Assembly (NCBI GenBank): GCA_903822185.1
Contig: CAIJOA010000011.1
Coordinates: forward strand, 682,001-746,000
DNA length: 64,000 nt
Direction of reading: 5' to 3'
Origin: an uncultured Rhodospirillales bacterium
GTDB taxonomy: Bacteria; Pseudomonadota; Alphaproteobacteria; ATCC43930; CGMCC-115725
In this document: one piece after another, positions 36,245 through 46,378 of the stretch
Position numbering within the stretch: position 1 is the stretch's first letter
Layout of the letters: each line of letters starts with the position of its first letter
Made by a program: the position numbers and the translations under genes
The notes under the pieces: generated by a model
Databases searched by the model: none
Seen by the model: only the letters and a program-made list of their open reading frames with translations
What the model was told of the DNA's origin: nothing

Positions 36245-37338
36245 GCGGTCAGCTCGTCGTCCTTGCCGCCGGCGGTACCGGCGGTCACTTGTTCCCGGCG
36301 GAAGCGCTTGCCGCCGTGTTGCTGCGCCGTGAGTTCCGCGTCGCCCTCATCACCGATCGCCGTGGCCAGGCCTTCACCGAGCGTCTGCCGGGCGTCGCGC
36401 TCCATCGCATTCCCGCCGGCCGCAACGGCGCCGGCATCGTGCAGAAGATCGCCGGCGTTGCCGAGATGATCCTCGGCACCCTAGCCGCCGCCCGCCTGCT
36501 GCGCCGCTTACGTCCCGTCGTCACTGTCGGCTTCGGCGGCTATCCATCGGTGCCGACGATGCTGGCCGCATCGCGCCGCCGCGCGACGACGATCATCCAC
36601 GAACAAAACGCGCTGGTCGGCCGCGCCAATCGTTTCCTCGCGCCGCGCGCCTCGCGCATCGCCACGTCATTCCCGGTCGTGCATGGCCTGAAACAAGACG
36701 ACACCACGCGCGTCGCGATGACCGGCAACCCGGTGCGGCCCGAGATCGCCAAGCATCGTGCCGGCAGCTATGCCGCACCGAACGACAAGATCAATCTTCT
36801 CGTGACCGGCGGTAGCCAAGGTGCGCGCATTCTTAGCACCGTCATTCCCGAGGCGCTCGCGCTGCTTCCCGCTGAGATCAAGGCGCGGCTGACGCTGGTG
36901 CAGCAGGCGCGGCCCGAAGACGTCGAGCGTGTTCGCGACAGCCATCGCCGCAATGGCATCGAGGCCGAGATCGCGTCATTCTTTAACGACATTCCCGCGC
37001 GCCTCGACCGTGCGCATCTCGTCATTGCCCGCTCCGGCGCTTCGACCGTCGCCGAATTGTGCGTCGTCGGCCGCCCGGCGATCCTGGTGCCTTACGCGCA
37101 TGCCGCGGACGATCATCAAAGCTTCAACGCCCGCGCACTCAGCGAAGCCGGCGCGGCCTGGGTCGTGCCGGAACATGAATTCACGCCGGAACGCCTCGCC
37201 GCGCTCCTCATCGATGTGTTGTCGTCGCCGCAGAAGCTGACCGACGCGGCCAACGCCGCGCATAGCCTTGGCATTCCCGACGCCGCCGAGCGCCTTGCCG
37301 ATCTCGTCGGCAGCTATGCAGAGGAGCGCGCGGCATGA
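36241..37338 (+). CDS. murG: UDP-GlcNAc:lipid I N-acetylglucosaminyltransferase MurG
   Basis: A 365-residue GT28 glycosyltransferase on the inner face of the membrane that turns lipid I into lipid II. Glycine-rich loops: [16 protein letters not shown] near the start and [12 protein letters not shown] in the middle; the UDP-GlcNAc site is [20 protein letters not shown] with [11 protein letters not shown]. It overlaps ftsW and murC by four bases each. Confidence 0.96.
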   Translation: MSGQLVVLAAGGTGGHLFPAEALAAVLLRREFRVALITDRRGQAFTERLPGVALHRIPAGRNGAGIVQKIAGVAEMILGTLAAARLLRRLRPVVTVGFGGYPSVPTMLAASRRRATTIIHEQNALVGRANRFLAPRASRIATSFPVVHGLKQDDTTRVAMTGNPVRPEIAKHRAGSYAAPNDKINLLVTGGSQGARILSTVIPEALALLPAEIKARLTLVQQARPEDVERVRDSHRRNGIEAEIASFFNDIPARLDRAHLVIARSGASTVAELCVVGRPAILVPYAHAADDHQSFNARALSEAGAAWVVPEHEFTPERLAALLIDVLSSPQKLTDAANAAHSLGIPDAAERLADLVGSYAEERAA

Positions 37339-38759
37339 GAGCCCTGCCCCTCGATATCGGCACGCTGCATTTCATCGGCATCGGCGGCATCGGCATGAGC
37401 GGCATCGCCGAGATTCTGCATAACCTCGGCTACAAGGTGCAGGGCAGCGACGTTGCCGACGGCGCGAACGTGCGCCGGCTGCAGGAACTCGGGATGAAAA
37501 TCTCGATCGGCCATCGCGCGGAAAATCTGGGCGATGCGCGCGTCATCGTTATTTCCTCGGCGGTCAAAGCCGACAACCCGGAAGTCCAGGCCGCGCGCGA
37601 GCGCTTGCTTCCCGTCGTGCGCCGCGCCGAGATGCTGGGCGAGTTGATGCGCCTCAAATGGGCCATCGCCGTCGCCGGCACGCACGGCAAGACGACGACG
37701 ACCTCGATGATCGGCGCGTTGCTCGAAGCCGCGGGACGCGATCCGACGATCATCAATGGCGGCATCATCAATTCGCACAACACCAACGCTCGTCTCGGCA
37801 CCGGCGACTGGATGGTTGTCGAAGCCGACGAAAGCGACGGCACGTTCCTGAAGCTGCCGGCGACGATCGCAGTCATCACCAATATCGACCCGGAACATCT
37901 CGACCATTACGGCAGCTTCGAAGCCTTGCAGCAGGGCTTTGAAGATTATGCCAGCGGCGTACCGTTTTATGGCCTCGACATTCTCTGCATCGATCATCCC
38001 GTCGTGCAGGGCTTGATTCCGCGCCTCTCCGAACGCCGCGTCGTCACTTATGGCTTCAGCCCGCAAGCCGATATTCGCGCGGTCGATGTCCGGTTGGGCC
38101 GCGATGGCGCGCAATACGATGTCGTCATCAGCGACCGCCGCAACAACACCACGCATACGATCAGCGGCTTGAAACTGCCGATGTTCGGCCGTCACAACGT
38201 GCAGAATTCATTGGCCGCCGTCGCCGTCGCGCGCGAGCTGCGTCTCGGTGACGAGGTTCTGCGCACCGCGCTTGGTGAGTTCAAAGGCGTGAAACGCCGC
38301 TTCACCAAAGTCGGCGAAGCGCGCGGCATCACCGTCATCGACGATTACGCGCATCACCCTGTCGAAATCGCCGCCGTGTTGAGCGCCGCGCGCGATGCGA
38401 CATCGGGAAACGTCATCGCCGTCGTGCAGCCGCACCGCTACACGCGCCTCTACAGCCTCTTCGCCGACTTCTGCACCTGCTTCAACGATGCGGACGCGGT
38501 CATCGTCGCCGACGTTTATCCGGCCGGTGAAATGCCGATTGAAGGCGCGTCGCGCGATGCGCTGGTCGGCGGTCTGCGCGCGCGCGGTCATCGCAAGGTG
38601 TTGCCACTCGCATCGCCCGCCGATCTCGCCAAGACCATTCAGATCCTCGCGCAGCCGGGCGATCTCGTCGTCTGCCTTGGCGCCGGCTCGATCACCAACT
38701 GGGCGGCGGCGCTGCCCGGCGAGATCGACAAAACCCCGCCATCGGGAGCGACCCCATGA
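37335..38759 (+). CDS. murC: UDP-N-acetylmuramate:L-alanine ligase MurC
   Basis: A 474-residue Mur ligase adding the first L-alanine to UDP-MurNAc. N-terminal segment [23 protein letters not shown] site [15 protein letters not shown], further sites [15 protein letters not shown] and [14 protein letters not shown] with QPHRYTRLY. It overlaps murG and murB by four bases. The order murG-murC-murB-ddl is usual in alphaproteobacteria. Confidence 0.97.
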   Translation: MRALPLDIGTLHFIGIGGIGMSGIAEILHNLGYKVQGSDVADGANVRRLQELGMKISIGHRAENLGDARVIVISSAVKADNPEVQAARERLLPVVRRAEMLGELMRLKWAIAVAGTHGKTTTTSMIGALLEAAGRDPTIINGGIINSHNTNARLGTGDWMVVEADESDGTFLKLPATIAVITNIDPEHLDHYGSFEALQQGFEDYASGVPFYGLDILCIDHPVVQGLIPRLSERRVVTYGFSPQADIRAVDVRLGRDGAQYDVVISDRRNNTTHTISGLKLPMFGRHNVQNSLAAVAVARELRLGDEVLRTALGEFKGVKRRFTKVGEARGITVIDDYAHHPVEIAAVLSAARDATSGNVIAVVQPHRYTRLYSLFADFCTCFNDADAVIVADVYPAGEMPIEGASRDALVGGLRARGHRKVLPLASPADLAKTIQILAQPGDLVVCLGAGSITNWAAALPGEIDKTPPSGATP

Positions 38760-39676
38760 TGGCGGCGACAACGCGCACGCCGCATCTGATCGACCGTCTG
38801 CCGCCGGTGCGCGGCCGGCTGACCGCCGATGCGCCCCTGGCGCAGGTCACCTGGTTCCAGGTCGGCGGCCCGGCCGAAGTCTTGTTCCGCCCCGCCGATA
38901 TCGACGACCTGAGCGCGTTCCTCGCGGCAAAGCCCGCCGATGTACCGGTGACGGTGATCGGCGTCGCGTCCAACCTACTCATCCGCGACGGCGGCGTTCG
39001 CGGTGTCGTCATTCGATTGGGTCGCGGCTTCGTCGAAACCACCGCGCAAGACGAGACGATCGAAACTGGCGCCGGCGCACTCGACCTCACCGTCGCGCTC
39101 GCCGCGCGTGAAGCCGGCATCGCCGGTCTCGAATTTCTCAGCGGCATCCCGGGCACGATCGGCGGGGGGCTGCGCATGAACGCCGGTGCTTATGGCAGCG
39201 AGTTCAAGAACGTTCTGCACAGCACGACCGCGCTCGATGCGCAGGGCGTGAAGCATTCCCTGTCGGTCGATGAACTCGGTCTTTCCTATCGCCATAGCGA
39301 TGTGGCCGAAGATTGGATTTTCGTCTCGGCGCGTTTCGCCGGCACCAAGGGCGATCCGCTGACGATCGCGCGGCGCATGGCCGAGATTCAAAAGTCGCGG
39401 GAAGACAGCCAACCGATCCGCGCCCGCACCGGCGGCTCGACCTTCGCCAACCCGCCCGGTCACAAGGCCTGGGAACTGGTCGATCAAGCCGGCTGCCGTG
39501 GCCTTACGCGCGGCGGCGCGATGATTTCGGAAAAGCACGCGAACTTCCTCATCAATACCGGCGACGCGACCGCCGCCGATATCGAAGCGCTGGGCGAAGA
39601 GGTCCGCGCGCGGGTCCTCGCCAAGAGCGGCATCGAATTGCGCTGGGAAATCCGGCGCATCGGCGGTGCCGCATGA
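38756..39676 (+). CDS. murB: UDP-N-acetylenolpyruvoylglucosamine reductase MurB
   Basis: A 306-residue FAD enzyme that reduces the enolpyruvyl group to give UDP-MurNAc. The FAD_binding_4 region reads [40 protein letters not shown] and the catalytic Ser segment [18 protein letters not shown] follow; a C-terminal Glu lies near [11 protein letters not shown]. It is the short (type II-like) form. ATG 38756 overlaps murC; ATG 38759 is also in frame. Confidence 0.96.
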   Translation: MMAATTRTPHLIDRLPPVRGRLTADAPLAQVTWFQVGGPAEVLFRPADIDDLSAFLAAKPADVPVTVIGVASNLLIRDGGVRGVVIRLGRGFVETTAQDETIETGAGALDLTVALAAREAGIAGLEFLSGIPGTIGGGLRMNAGAYGSEFKNVLHSTTALDAQGVKHSLSVDELGLSYRHSDVAEDWIFVSARFAGTKGDPLTIARRMAEIQKSREDSQPIRARTGGSTFANPPGHKAWELVDQAGCRGLTRGGAMISEKHANFLINTGDATAADIEALGEEVRARVLAKSGIELRWEIRRIGGAA

Positions 39677-40599
39677 GCCAGCGCGTGGCAGTCCTGATGG
39701 GCGGTTGGTCCGCCGAACGCGAAGTATCGCTGGTCAGCGGGCGCGAATGCGCCAACGCGCTGGAGCATCTCGGCTATCAAGTCGCGCGCATCGATGTCAC
39801 GCGGGATCTGACGGAATTGGTCACCGCGCTGACGCCGAAGCCCGACATCATTTTCAACGCGCTGCACGGCCGCGGCGGTGAAGACGGCACGATTCAGGGC
39901 GTGCTCGAAACGCTGGGCGTGCCCTACACCCATTCCGGCGTCGTCGCGTCCTCGATCGCGATGCACAAGCCGCTGGCCAAGAGCATCTTCGCCGCCGCCG
40001 GCCTGCCGCTCGCCGAAAGCAAAGTCGTTTCCTACGCGGCCCTGACGCAAGGCGACGTGATGCCGCGGCCTTTCGTCGTTAAGCCGATCAACGAAGGATC
40101 GAGCGTCGGCGTTCGCGTCGTCCGCGATGGCGACAACGACTGGACCGACGCCTTCGCCCAATGGAACGACGACGGCGACGCGCTGATGGTCGAAAGCTAC
40201 GTCCCGGGCCGCGAGATCACCGTCGCGGTCATGGGCGACCGTGCGCTCGGTGCGCTGGAGATTCGTCCGACCTCGGCAGCGATGTACGATTACGACGCCA
40301 AATACGCGCCGGGCGGTTCGGATCACCTCATGCCCGCGCCGATTCATCCCGACGCTTATGCCGCCGCGCTCGATATCGGCCTCAAGGCGCATCGCGCGCT
40401 GGGCTGCCGCGGCGTCACCCGCTCCGATCTGCGTTACGACGATACCGCCGGTGAGCCCGGCCGCTTGGTGCTGCTGGAAATCAACACGCAGCCCGGCATG
40501 ACGCCGACGTCGCTGGTTCCCGATATCGCGAAGTACAACGGAATCAGCTTTGCCGAGCTGGTCCGTTGGATGGTGGAGAACGCCGCATGCGATTCGTGA
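39673..40599 (+). CDS. ddl: D-alanine:D-alanine ligase
   Basis: A 308-residue ATP-grasp ligase making D-Ala-D-Ala for MurF. Family segments are VAVLMGGWSAEREVSLVSG, ALHGRGGEDGTIQGVLE, KPINEGSSVGV, the ATP-grasp middle ALMVESYVPGREITVAVMGD and the C-terminal EINTQPGMTPTSLVPD. This is the DdlB type found inside dcw clusters. ATG 39673 overlaps murB by four bases; its end overlaps the ftsQ start by 13 bases. Confidence 0.96.
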   Translation: MSQRVAVLMGGWSAEREVSLVSGRECANALEHLGYQVARIDVTRDLTELVTALTPKPDIIFNALHGRGGEDGTIQGVLETLGVPYTHSGVVASSIAMHKPLAKSIFAAAGLPLAESKVVSYAALTQGDVMPRPFVVKPINEGSSVGVRVVRDGDNDWTDAFAQWNDDGDALMVESYVPGREITVAVMGDRALGALEIRPTSAAMYDYDAKYAPGGSDHLMPAPIHPDAYAAALDIGLKAHRALGCRGVTRSDLRYDDTAGEPGRLVLLEINTQPGMTPTSLVPDIAKYNGISFAELVRWMVENAACDS

Positions 40600-41444
40600 A
40601 GCGCGGCAAGAATGACCCGATGCCGGTGCGCGTCCGTCGCCGCCGCCGGATGCAACGCCGCGTCATGTACGCCGGCGCCGTCCTCGGCGTCTTCGCGATG
40701 ACACTGGCCGGCGTGACCCTTCTGATCCGTAGTGGCGAGCTGGACGGTGTTTTGAATGCGGTGCAGATGCGCGTCGCCAATCTGGGCGCCGATCTCAATC
40801 TGACCGTTCAAAGCGTCGAGGTCGAAGGCCGCGAGCGCGCCGATAAGCAGACCATCCTTTCTGCGCTGGGCGTGCGCCGCGGCTCGCCGATCCTCGCGGT
40901 CGATCTCGATGCAGCCAAGATGCGCCTCGAATCGGTTGCGTGGGTTCGTTCCGCCGCGATCGAACGCTTGCTGCCCGACACCATTCATATCCGCCTGGTC
41001 GAAGATACGCCGCTCGCCATCTGGCAGCATGACGGCAAGTTCAGCGTCATCAATCAGGAAGGCGCCATTATCCCCGGCGCCAATGCCGGCGAGTTCCCGG
41101 CGTTGCTGCAGGTCGTCGGCGCCGAAGCGCCGCATGCAACGCCGGACCTTCTCGAGATGATGGCCGGCGAGCAGGACCTGGCGCACCACGTCACCGCCGC
41201 CGTGCGCGTCGGCGACCGCCGCTGGAACATCGAATTCGACAATGGCGTCGAGCTGATCCTGCCCGAGGATGGCGCCGACGCGGCGTGGCGCCGTCTCGCC
41301 AGCCTCGATCGCAGCGACCGCTTGCTCGAGAAGTCGATCACGGCCGTCGATATGCGTCTTCCCGATCGCCTGGTACTGCGCGTCCCGCCCGATGTTTCGA
41401 AATCGGTGATCAAGAAAGTTCGTCCCACAGGTCCCAACACATGA
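40587..41444 (+). CDS. ftsQ: Cell division protein FtsQ
   Basis: A 285-residue bitopic protein. ATG 40587 with GGTGGAGAA upstream is chosen over TTG 40566. A strongly basic cytoplasmic stretch PVRVRRRRRMQRR precedes one membrane helix (about 26-48), then a POTRA domain LTVQSVEVEGRERADKQTIL and the beta domain. FtsQ links the early divisome to FtsL/FtsB. It overlaps ddl and ftsA. Confidence 0.93.
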   Translation: MRFVKRGKNDPMPVRVRRRRRMQRRVMYAGAVLGVFAMTLAGVTLLIRSGELDGVLNAVQMRVANLGADLNLTVQSVEVEGRERADKQTILSALGVRRGSPILAVDLDAAKMRLESVAWVRSAAIERLLPDTIHIRLVEDTPLAIWQHDGKFSVINQEGAIIPGANAGEFPALLQVVGAEAPHATPDLLEMMAGEQDLAHHVTAAVRVGDRRWNIEFDNGVELILPEDGADAAWRRLASLDRSDRLLEKSITAVDMRLPDRLVLRVPPDVSKSVIKKVRPTGPNT

Positions 41445-42694
41445 CGAAACTTGCCATTCGCCCGCGCGGCGGCATTGTCGCCGCCATCGATATCGGAACC
41501 ACCAAGGTTTCCTGCTTCATCGCCAAGATCGATAACGGCGAGCCGCGCGTCATCGGCATCGGCCATCAGGTATCGAAGGGCGTCCGCAACGGCGTGATCG
41601 TCGATATCGAAGCCGCCAGCCAGTCCATTCTCAACTGTGCCCATGCCGCCGAAGAAATGGCCGGCACGACGTTGGAAGAAGTCGTCATCAACGTTTCGGG
41701 CGGTTTCAGCGGCTCGCGCCTCGTCAAAGCCGAGCTGGCGTTGAATGGCCGCGAGGTCAGCGACGTGCTGATGCACCGCGTCCTGGATCAAGGCTACCGC
41801 CTGAAAGATCTGCCCGACCGCACCGTCATCCATTCGATCCCCGTCGGTTTCTCGATCGATGGCGGCCGCAGCGTGCGCGATCCGCGCGGTCTCTTCGGCC
41901 AGAAGCTGGCCGTGAACATGAATATCGTGACGGCGCAGTTCGCCGCCGTCCGCAATGTCTCGAACTGCATCGGCCGCTGTCATCTCGAAACCGCTGCAGT
42001 CGTCGTCAGCCCCTATGCCTCGGGTCTTTCCTGCCTCGTTGAGGACGAAGCTGAACTGGGCGTTACCGTCATCGATATGGGTGGTGGCACCACCACAATC
42101 GGCGTGTTCTTCGACGGCAATCTGGTTTTCGCCGACGGCGTTCCGGTCGGCGGCACCCACGTCACCAACGACATCGCACGCGGCCTCTCGACGCCGATCG
42201 CCCATGCTGAACGCATGAAGACGCTTTACGGCAGCGCCATCGCTTCCGCCAACGACGAACGCGAGATGATCACCGTCCCGCTCGTCGGCGAGGAAGAGGA
42301 CGGCCATGCCAACCACGTTCCGAAATCATTGCTCGTCGGCATCATCGCGCCACGCCTCGAAGAAACCTTCGAGCTGGTCCGCGAACGCCTTGAAGCATCC
42401 GGTTTCGACAAGATCGCCGGCCGCCGTGTCGTTCTGACCGGTGGCGCCTCGCAACTGCCCGGTACCCGCGAACTGGCCGGACTCATTCTCGACAAACAGG
42501 TTCGCATCGGCCGTCCTTCGCGGATCGAGGGCTTGGCCGAAGCTACGCAGGGACCAGCGTTCTCGACGACCGCCGGCCTCATCCACTTCGCTCTTTCAGA
42601 ACGTGCAGAGACCCCGCGGCGGGGCCGAGCGCTAACGGAAGAACCGAACGGTTTTATCGGCCGCATCGGAAACTGGGTCCGTGAGTACCTTTAA
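41441..42694 (+). CDS. ftsA: Cell division protein FtsA
   Basis: A 417-residue actin-like ATPase that tethers FtsZ to the membrane. Phosphate-binding loops: VAAIDIGTTKVSCFIAKI and VTVIDMGGGTTTIGVF; the 1C domain lies between about residues 85 and 170; adenosine segment VVLTGGASQLPGTRELA. The C-terminal amphipathic helix is GFIGRIGNWVREYL, the expected membrane anchor. ATG 41441 overlaps ftsQ by four bases. A 60-base gap with a weak GCCCC/GGGGC hairpin separates it from ftsZ. Confidence 0.97.
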   Translation: MTKLAIRPRGGIVAAIDIGTTKVSCFIAKIDNGEPRVIGIGHQVSKGVRNGVIVDIEAASQSILNCAHAAEEMAGTTLEEVVINVSGGFSGSRLVKAELALNGREVSDVLMHRVLDQGYRLKDLPDRTVIHSIPVGFSIDGGRSVRDPRGLFGQKLAVNMNIVTAQFAAVRNVSNCIGRCHLETAAVVVSPYASGLSCLVEDEAELGVTVIDMGGGTTTIGVFFDGNLVFADGVPVGGTHVTNDIARGLSTPIAHAERMKTLYGSAIASANDEREMITVPLVGEEEDGHANHVPKSLLVGIIAPRLEETFELVRERLEASGFDKIAGRRVVLTGGASQLPGTRELAGLILDKQVRIGRPSRIEGLAEATQGPAFSTTAGLIHFALSERAETPRRGRALTEEPNGFIGRIGNWVREYL

Positions 42695-42754
42695 CGACAA
42701 AAAATCAGCCCCCGCCGCAGGGGCAATAACGCCAAGCATCCTCGGAGAAAAAGC

Positions 42755-44299
42755 ATGACACTCAATCTCACTCTTCCCGAAGTCGATCAAGAACTGAAGC
42801 CCCGCATCACCGTCGTCGGTGTTGGCGGCGCAGGCGGCAACGCGGTCAACAACATGATCCGCGCCAATCTTGCCGGCGTCGAATTCGTCCTGTGCAACAC
42901 CGACGCCCAGGCGATGGCGCAAAACCTGTGCGAGACCCGCATTCAGATGGGCATCGGCGTGACCCGCGGCCTCGGCGCCGGTTCGCGTCCCGAGGTTGGC
43001 CGTGCGGCGGCCGAAGAAGGCTTGGCTGAGATCATGGCCGCGCTGGAAGGCTCGAACATGGCCTTCATCACCGCCGGCATGGGCGGCGGCACCGGCACCG
43101 GTGCAGCTCCGGTCATCGCCCGCGCGGCGCGCGAAAGCGGCATCCTGACCATCGGCGTCGTGACCAAGCCCTTCCAGTTCGAAGGCACGCACCGCATGCG
43201 CCTCGCCGAAGCCGGCATCCAAGAACTTCAGAAATACGTCGATACCCTCATCATCATTCCGAACCAGAATCTGTTCCGGGTTGCGAATGAGCGCACCACC
43301 TTCGCCGACGCCTTCAACATGGCCGACGATGTGCTGCATGCCGGCGTCGCCGGGGTCACCGACCTGATGGTCCGTCCCGGCCTGATCAATCTCGACTTCG
43401 CCGACATCCGCGCGGTGATGAGCGAAATGGGCAAGGCGATGATGGGCACGGGCGAAGCCGAGGGCGACCGCCGCGCTATCGACGCGGCCGAAGCCGCGAT
43501 CTCGAACCCGCTGCTGGAAGATGTCTCGATGAAGGGCGCGCGCGGCGTTCTCATCAACATCACCGGCGGACCGGACATGACCTTGTTCGAGGTCGATGAA
43601 GCTGCCAACCGCATCCGCGAGGAAGTCGATCCCGAAGCCAACATCATCTTCGGTTCGACCTTCGACGAGCGTCTCGAAGGCCGGATGCGTATCTCGGTCG
43701 TCGCGACCGGCATCGAAGTCGATAAGGCCGTCCAGCCCCGCCCGCTGATCTCGCTGGTCAGCGATCGCAGCAAGACGCCCGAAACCTTGAAGCCGACCGG
43801 GTCGCTGCCGGGCCTCACCCCGATCACCGCCGAACGGGCCGCGGAGCCCGTCGCCGAAGCCCGGTCGGAGTTCGTGCCGCCGCTGGTCCAGAACATCGAA
43901 GCGCAGGCGGTGGGCCGTAGCCCCTTCATCGCCCCGCGTCCGCTCGAAACGGCAGCCCGGCCTGCCCCGGCCCCGACGCCCGTTCCGGCGCCTGCCCCGG
44001 CCCCCGTCGCTGTGCCGGTTGCTGAGATCGCTGCCGCCCCGCTCGCCGCTGAACCCCGCGCCCCGCAAAAGCCGGTCACCCGGGTTCCGAGCCTCTTCGA
44101 GCGCGTGACCAAAGCAGGCCGTCTGCTTCATCGCGAAGAACCGGAAGCCCCGGCCCGCGCCGTGACCCAGCCGGTTGCCGCCCCGGCCCCGGTTGCCGTT
44201 CAGCCCAAGCTGGCCCCTCTCGACCCGACCGAACGTCCGGGCGCGAAGGAAGAAGACTTGCTGGATATCCCGGCGTTCCTGCGTCGTCAGGCCAACTGA
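42755..44299 (+). CDS. ftsZ: Cell division GTPase FtsZ
   Basis: A 514-residue tubulin homologue that forms the Z ring. The GTP-binding signature [10 protein letters not shown] is at 108-117, the N-terminal loop is [16 protein letters not shown], and the T7 catalytic loop is [13 protein letters not shown]. After about residue 330 there is a long Pro/Ala-rich linker ([20 protein letters not shown] near 405-425), and the C-terminal peptide [12 protein letters not shown] binds FtsA. The ribosome site is CGGAGAAAAA. The linker is of the length usual in alphaproteobacteria. Confidence 0.98.
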   Translation: MTLNLTLPEVDQELKPRITVVGVGGAGGNAVNNMIRANLAGVEFVLCNTDAQAMAQNLCETRIQMGIGVTRGLGAGSRPEVGRAAAEEGLAEIMAALEGSNMAFITAGMGGGTGTGAAPVIARAARESGILTIGVVTKPFQFEGTHRMRLAEAGIQELQKYVDTLIIIPNQNLFRVANERTTFADAFNMADDVLHAGVAGVTDLMVRPGLINLDFADIRAVMSEMGKAMMGTGEAEGDRRAIDAAEAAISNPLLEDVSMKGARGVLINITGGPDMTLFEVDEAANRIREEVDPEANIIFGSTFDERLEGRMRISVVATGIEVDKAVQPRPLISLVSDRSKTPETLKPTGSLPGLTPITAERAAEPVAEARSEFVPPLVQNIEAQAVGRSPFIAPRPLETAARPAPAPTPVPAPAPAPVAVPVAEIAAAPLAAEPRAPQKPVTRVPSLFERVTKAGRLLHREEPEAPARAVTQPVAAPAPVAVQPKLAPLDPTERPGAKEEDLLDIPAFLRRQAN

Positions 44300-44330
44300 T
44301 CGCCCGACATCCTTTCTGACTCGACGGCAC

Positions 44331-44362
44331 GCGGCCGGGTTCCTTGACGGGAACCCGGCCGC
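44331..44362 (+). terminator. Strong GC hairpin after ftsZ
   Basis: GCGGCCGGGTTCC (44331-44343) pairs perfectly with 44350-44362 around a six-base loop, 32 bases after the ftsZ stop. No T tract follows, so termination may be partial or Rho-assisted. A separate promoter for lpxC lies downstream, which fits an operon boundary here. Confidence 0.6.
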
Positions 44363-44378
44363 AGTCGCATTCGGAAAC

Positions 44379-44407
44379 CCGTCTTAAGCCTTTGAAGAAA
44401 CTATAAT
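44379..44407 (+). promoter_or_regulatory. Probable lpxC promoter
   Basis: A perfect -10 hexamer TATAAT lies at 44402-44407, about 119 bases upstream of the lpxC ATG. The -35 region (44379-44386, around CCGTCTTA) is weak, so an activator or an alternative sigma contact may be needed. The position just after the ftsZ hairpin supports an independent transcription unit. Confidence 0.5.
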
Positions 44408-44422
44408 TTTTCTGTCACAATC

Positions 44423-44465
44423 GGTAACAAAGAGTGATTTGTTCCGGTAACCGCCTGTTGGTAAC
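44423..44465. promoter_or_regulatory. Three GGTAAC repeats in the lpxC leader
   Basis: GGTAAC occurs at 44423-44428, 44446-44451 and 44460-44465, all in the same orientation, between the TATAAT and the lpxC start. It may be a binding site for a regulator or part of an RNA structure. No known factor is matched. Confidence 0.35.
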
Positions 44466-44525
44466 TCTTGCACCATCGTTGCGCTGCAACATCAGTGGTG
44501 AGCCTTGTCCCTCTTGTCGAACACG

Positions 44526-45431
44526 ATGCGCCAAAAGACCATCAAGGCACCGATTCATTGCAGCGGCATCGCCCTTCATAGCGGCAGCCGCATCAATATG
44601 GTTCTGCTGCCGGCCGCTCCCGGGACCGGCATCATCTTCCGCCGCACCGACCAGAACAACGCCGAGATCATCGCCAACTGGCGCAACGTCGTCGATTCCT
44701 CGCTCTGCACCACCATCGGCAACGCGAACGGCCTCAAGATCGCGACGATCGAGCATCTGATGGCTGCTTTTGCCGGCCTGGAACTCGACAACGTGATCGT
44801 CGAACTGGATGGCCCCGAAGTCCCGGTGATGGACGGCAGTTCCGCCCCCTTCGTTTCCCTGATCGAGCGTGTCGGCATCGCCGACCAGCGCGTCACGCGC
44901 CGCGCGATCAAAATTCTGAAGCCGGTCAGCGTTACCGACGGCAATGCCTCCGCCTCGTTCACGCCGGATGACGGCTTCCATCTCACTTTCGCGATCGATT
45001 TCGCCAGCAGCGCGATCCAGCGCCAGGAATTGACCTTCGATCTCGACGCCGAGAGCTTCAAGCACGAGATCAGCAGCGCCCGTACCTTCGGCTTCCTTCA
45101 CGAGGTCGATCAGCTCCGCGCCGCCGGTTTGGCTCGTGGCGGTTCGCTCGAGAATGCCGTGGTCATCAGCGGCGATCGCGTGCTGAACCAGGAAGGCCTG
45201 CGCTACAGCGACGAGTTCGTGCGCCATAAAGTGTTGGACGCGCTGGGCGATCTCTACCTGGCCGGCGCGCCGATCATCGGCCATTTCCATGGCGTCCGTT
45301 CCGGCCACGCCATGAATCGCCGTCTTCTCGAAGCGCTTTTCGCGGATTCGAGTGCCTGGCGCCCGATCCCGTTTCCGGCCCCGGTTCCGGCCATGGTCTG
45401 CTACGAAGAGCCGCAGCGGGTCCGGGCCTAG
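44526..45431 (+). CDS. lpxC: UDP-3-O-acyl-N-acetylglucosamine deacetylase LpxC
   Basis: A 301-residue zinc enzyme, the committed step of lipid A synthesis. Zinc ligands fit His77 (ATIEHLMAAFAG), His234 and Asp238 (VRHKVLDALGD); the general base region is HFHGVRSGHAMN with His261. ATG 44526 gives the usual N-terminus MRQKTIK...GIALHSG; TTG 44505 in frame is an alternative with a GGTGAG upstream. Lipid A makes this a normal Gram-negative outer membrane. Its regulation may involve the GGTAAC repeats. Confidence 0.96.
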   Translation: MRQKTIKAPIHCSGIALHSGSRINMVLLPAAPGTGIIFRRTDQNNAEIIANWRNVVDSSLCTTIGNANGLKIATIEHLMAAFAGLELDNVIVELDGPEVPVMDGSSAPFVSLIERVGIADQRVTRRAIKILKPVSVTDGNASASFTPDDGFHLTFAIDFASSAIQRQELTFDLDAESFKHEISSARTFGFLHEVDQLRAAGLARGGSLENAVVISGDRVLNQEGLRYSDEFVRHKVLDALGDLYLAGAPIIGHFHGVRSGHAMNRRLLEALFADSSAWRPIPFPAPVPAMVCYEEPQRVRA

Positions 45432-45503
45432 CTTCCCACGGCCATTGCCTTCTATGCTATAAGCTGCGGAGCCGGATTTGTGGGCTCAGGCTCGGGTATA
45501 GGC

Positions 45504-46316
45504 ATGATCAAAATCAAATTTCCTCTCGTCGCGCTTCTGGGCGTTCTGGCCCTCGCCGCCTGCTCTTCTCCGAAGGAGAGCTATACCGAGCGGCCGGTCG
45601 AGACGATCTACAACAACGCGATGGATCAGCTTTTCGCGTCCGACTACAAGAACGCGGCCAAGACCTTCGACGAAGTCGAGGCACAGCATCCCTATTCCGT
45701 CTGGGCGACCAAGGCGCAGTTGATGGAGGCCTATGTCCTCTACGAGGACAAGCGCTATGACGAATCCATCATCGCTGCCGACCGTTTCATCCAGCTGCAT
45801 CCCGGTCATCGCGACGTCGCTTATGCCTATTATCTGAAGGCGCTGGATTACTACATCCAGATCACCGACGTCGAACGCGACCAGAAGATCACGCAGCAAG
45901 CTTACGACTCGCTGGCTGAAATCGTTCGCCGCTTCCCCGATTCGCCGTACGCGCGCGATGCCAAATTCAAAATGGATCTGGCGCGCGACCATCTCGCCGG
46001 CAAAGAGATGGAGATCGGGCGCTGGTACGAAAATCAGGGCGAATATCTCGCCGCGATCAATCGATTCCAGACCGTCATCAATACCTATCAGACGACCACC
46101 CACGTTCCCGAAGCGCTGCATCGCTTGGTCGAATGCTATTACGCGCTGGGCCTGAAGGATCAGGCCGACCGTACCGCCTCGGTGCTCGGCTATAACTACG
46201 GCAACACGCCCTGGTACCAATCGACCTATTCGCTGGTAACAACCGGCAAGCAGCCGTCGAAAGTCGCCGAGCGAAGCTGGATCTCCAAAGTCGTCGATCC
46301 GTTCGGGCTGTTCTAG
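45504..46316 (+). CDS. bamD: Outer-membrane assembly lipoprotein BamD
   Basis: A 270-residue lipoprotein of the BAM complex. ATG 45504 is followed by a signal peptide and lipobox LALAAC with Cys20 as the acylation site. The mature part is built of TPR units: ETIYNNAMDQLFASDYKNAA, AEIVRRFPDSPYARDAKFKM and NRFQTVINTYQTTTHVPEAL, as in BamD/ComL. An extended -10-like TGCTATAAG is at 45455-45463. BamD is essential for inserting beta-barrel proteins and contacts BamA. Confidence 0.95.
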   Translation: MIKIKFPLVALLGVLALAACSSPKESYTERPVETIYNNAMDQLFASDYKNAAKTFDEVEAQHPYSVWATKAQLMEAYVLYEDKRYDESIIAADRFIQLHPGHRDVAYAYYLKALDYYIQITDVERDQKITQQAYDSLAEIVRRFPDSPYARDAKFKMDLARDHLAGKEMEIGRWYENQGEYLAAINRFQTVINTYQTTTHVPEALHRLVECYYALGLKDQADRTASVLGYNYGNTPWYQSTYSLVTTGKQPSKVAERSWISKVVDPFGLF

Positions 46317-46378
46317 AAAATCCGAACGGCTGCCGCGGCGCTGGCCTCGCTTTTGCCGCGCCGCTATCATCGGACCTA

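Noticed and set aside
42708-42724. GCCCC/GGGGC hairpin between ftsA and ftsZ as a terminator
   Set aside because: Five-bp stem without a T tract; too weak to call.
42632-44131. Minus-strand open frame of 499 codons opposite ftsZ
   Set aside because: Antisense of ftsZ with Gly/Arg-rich low-complexity translation; no ribosome site or motif.
46335-46364. GCGGCGC/GCGCCGC pair between bamD and recN as a terminator
   Set aside because: Seven-bp stem with a 16-base loop and no T run; recN follows immediately, so it may only reflect GC-rich sequence.
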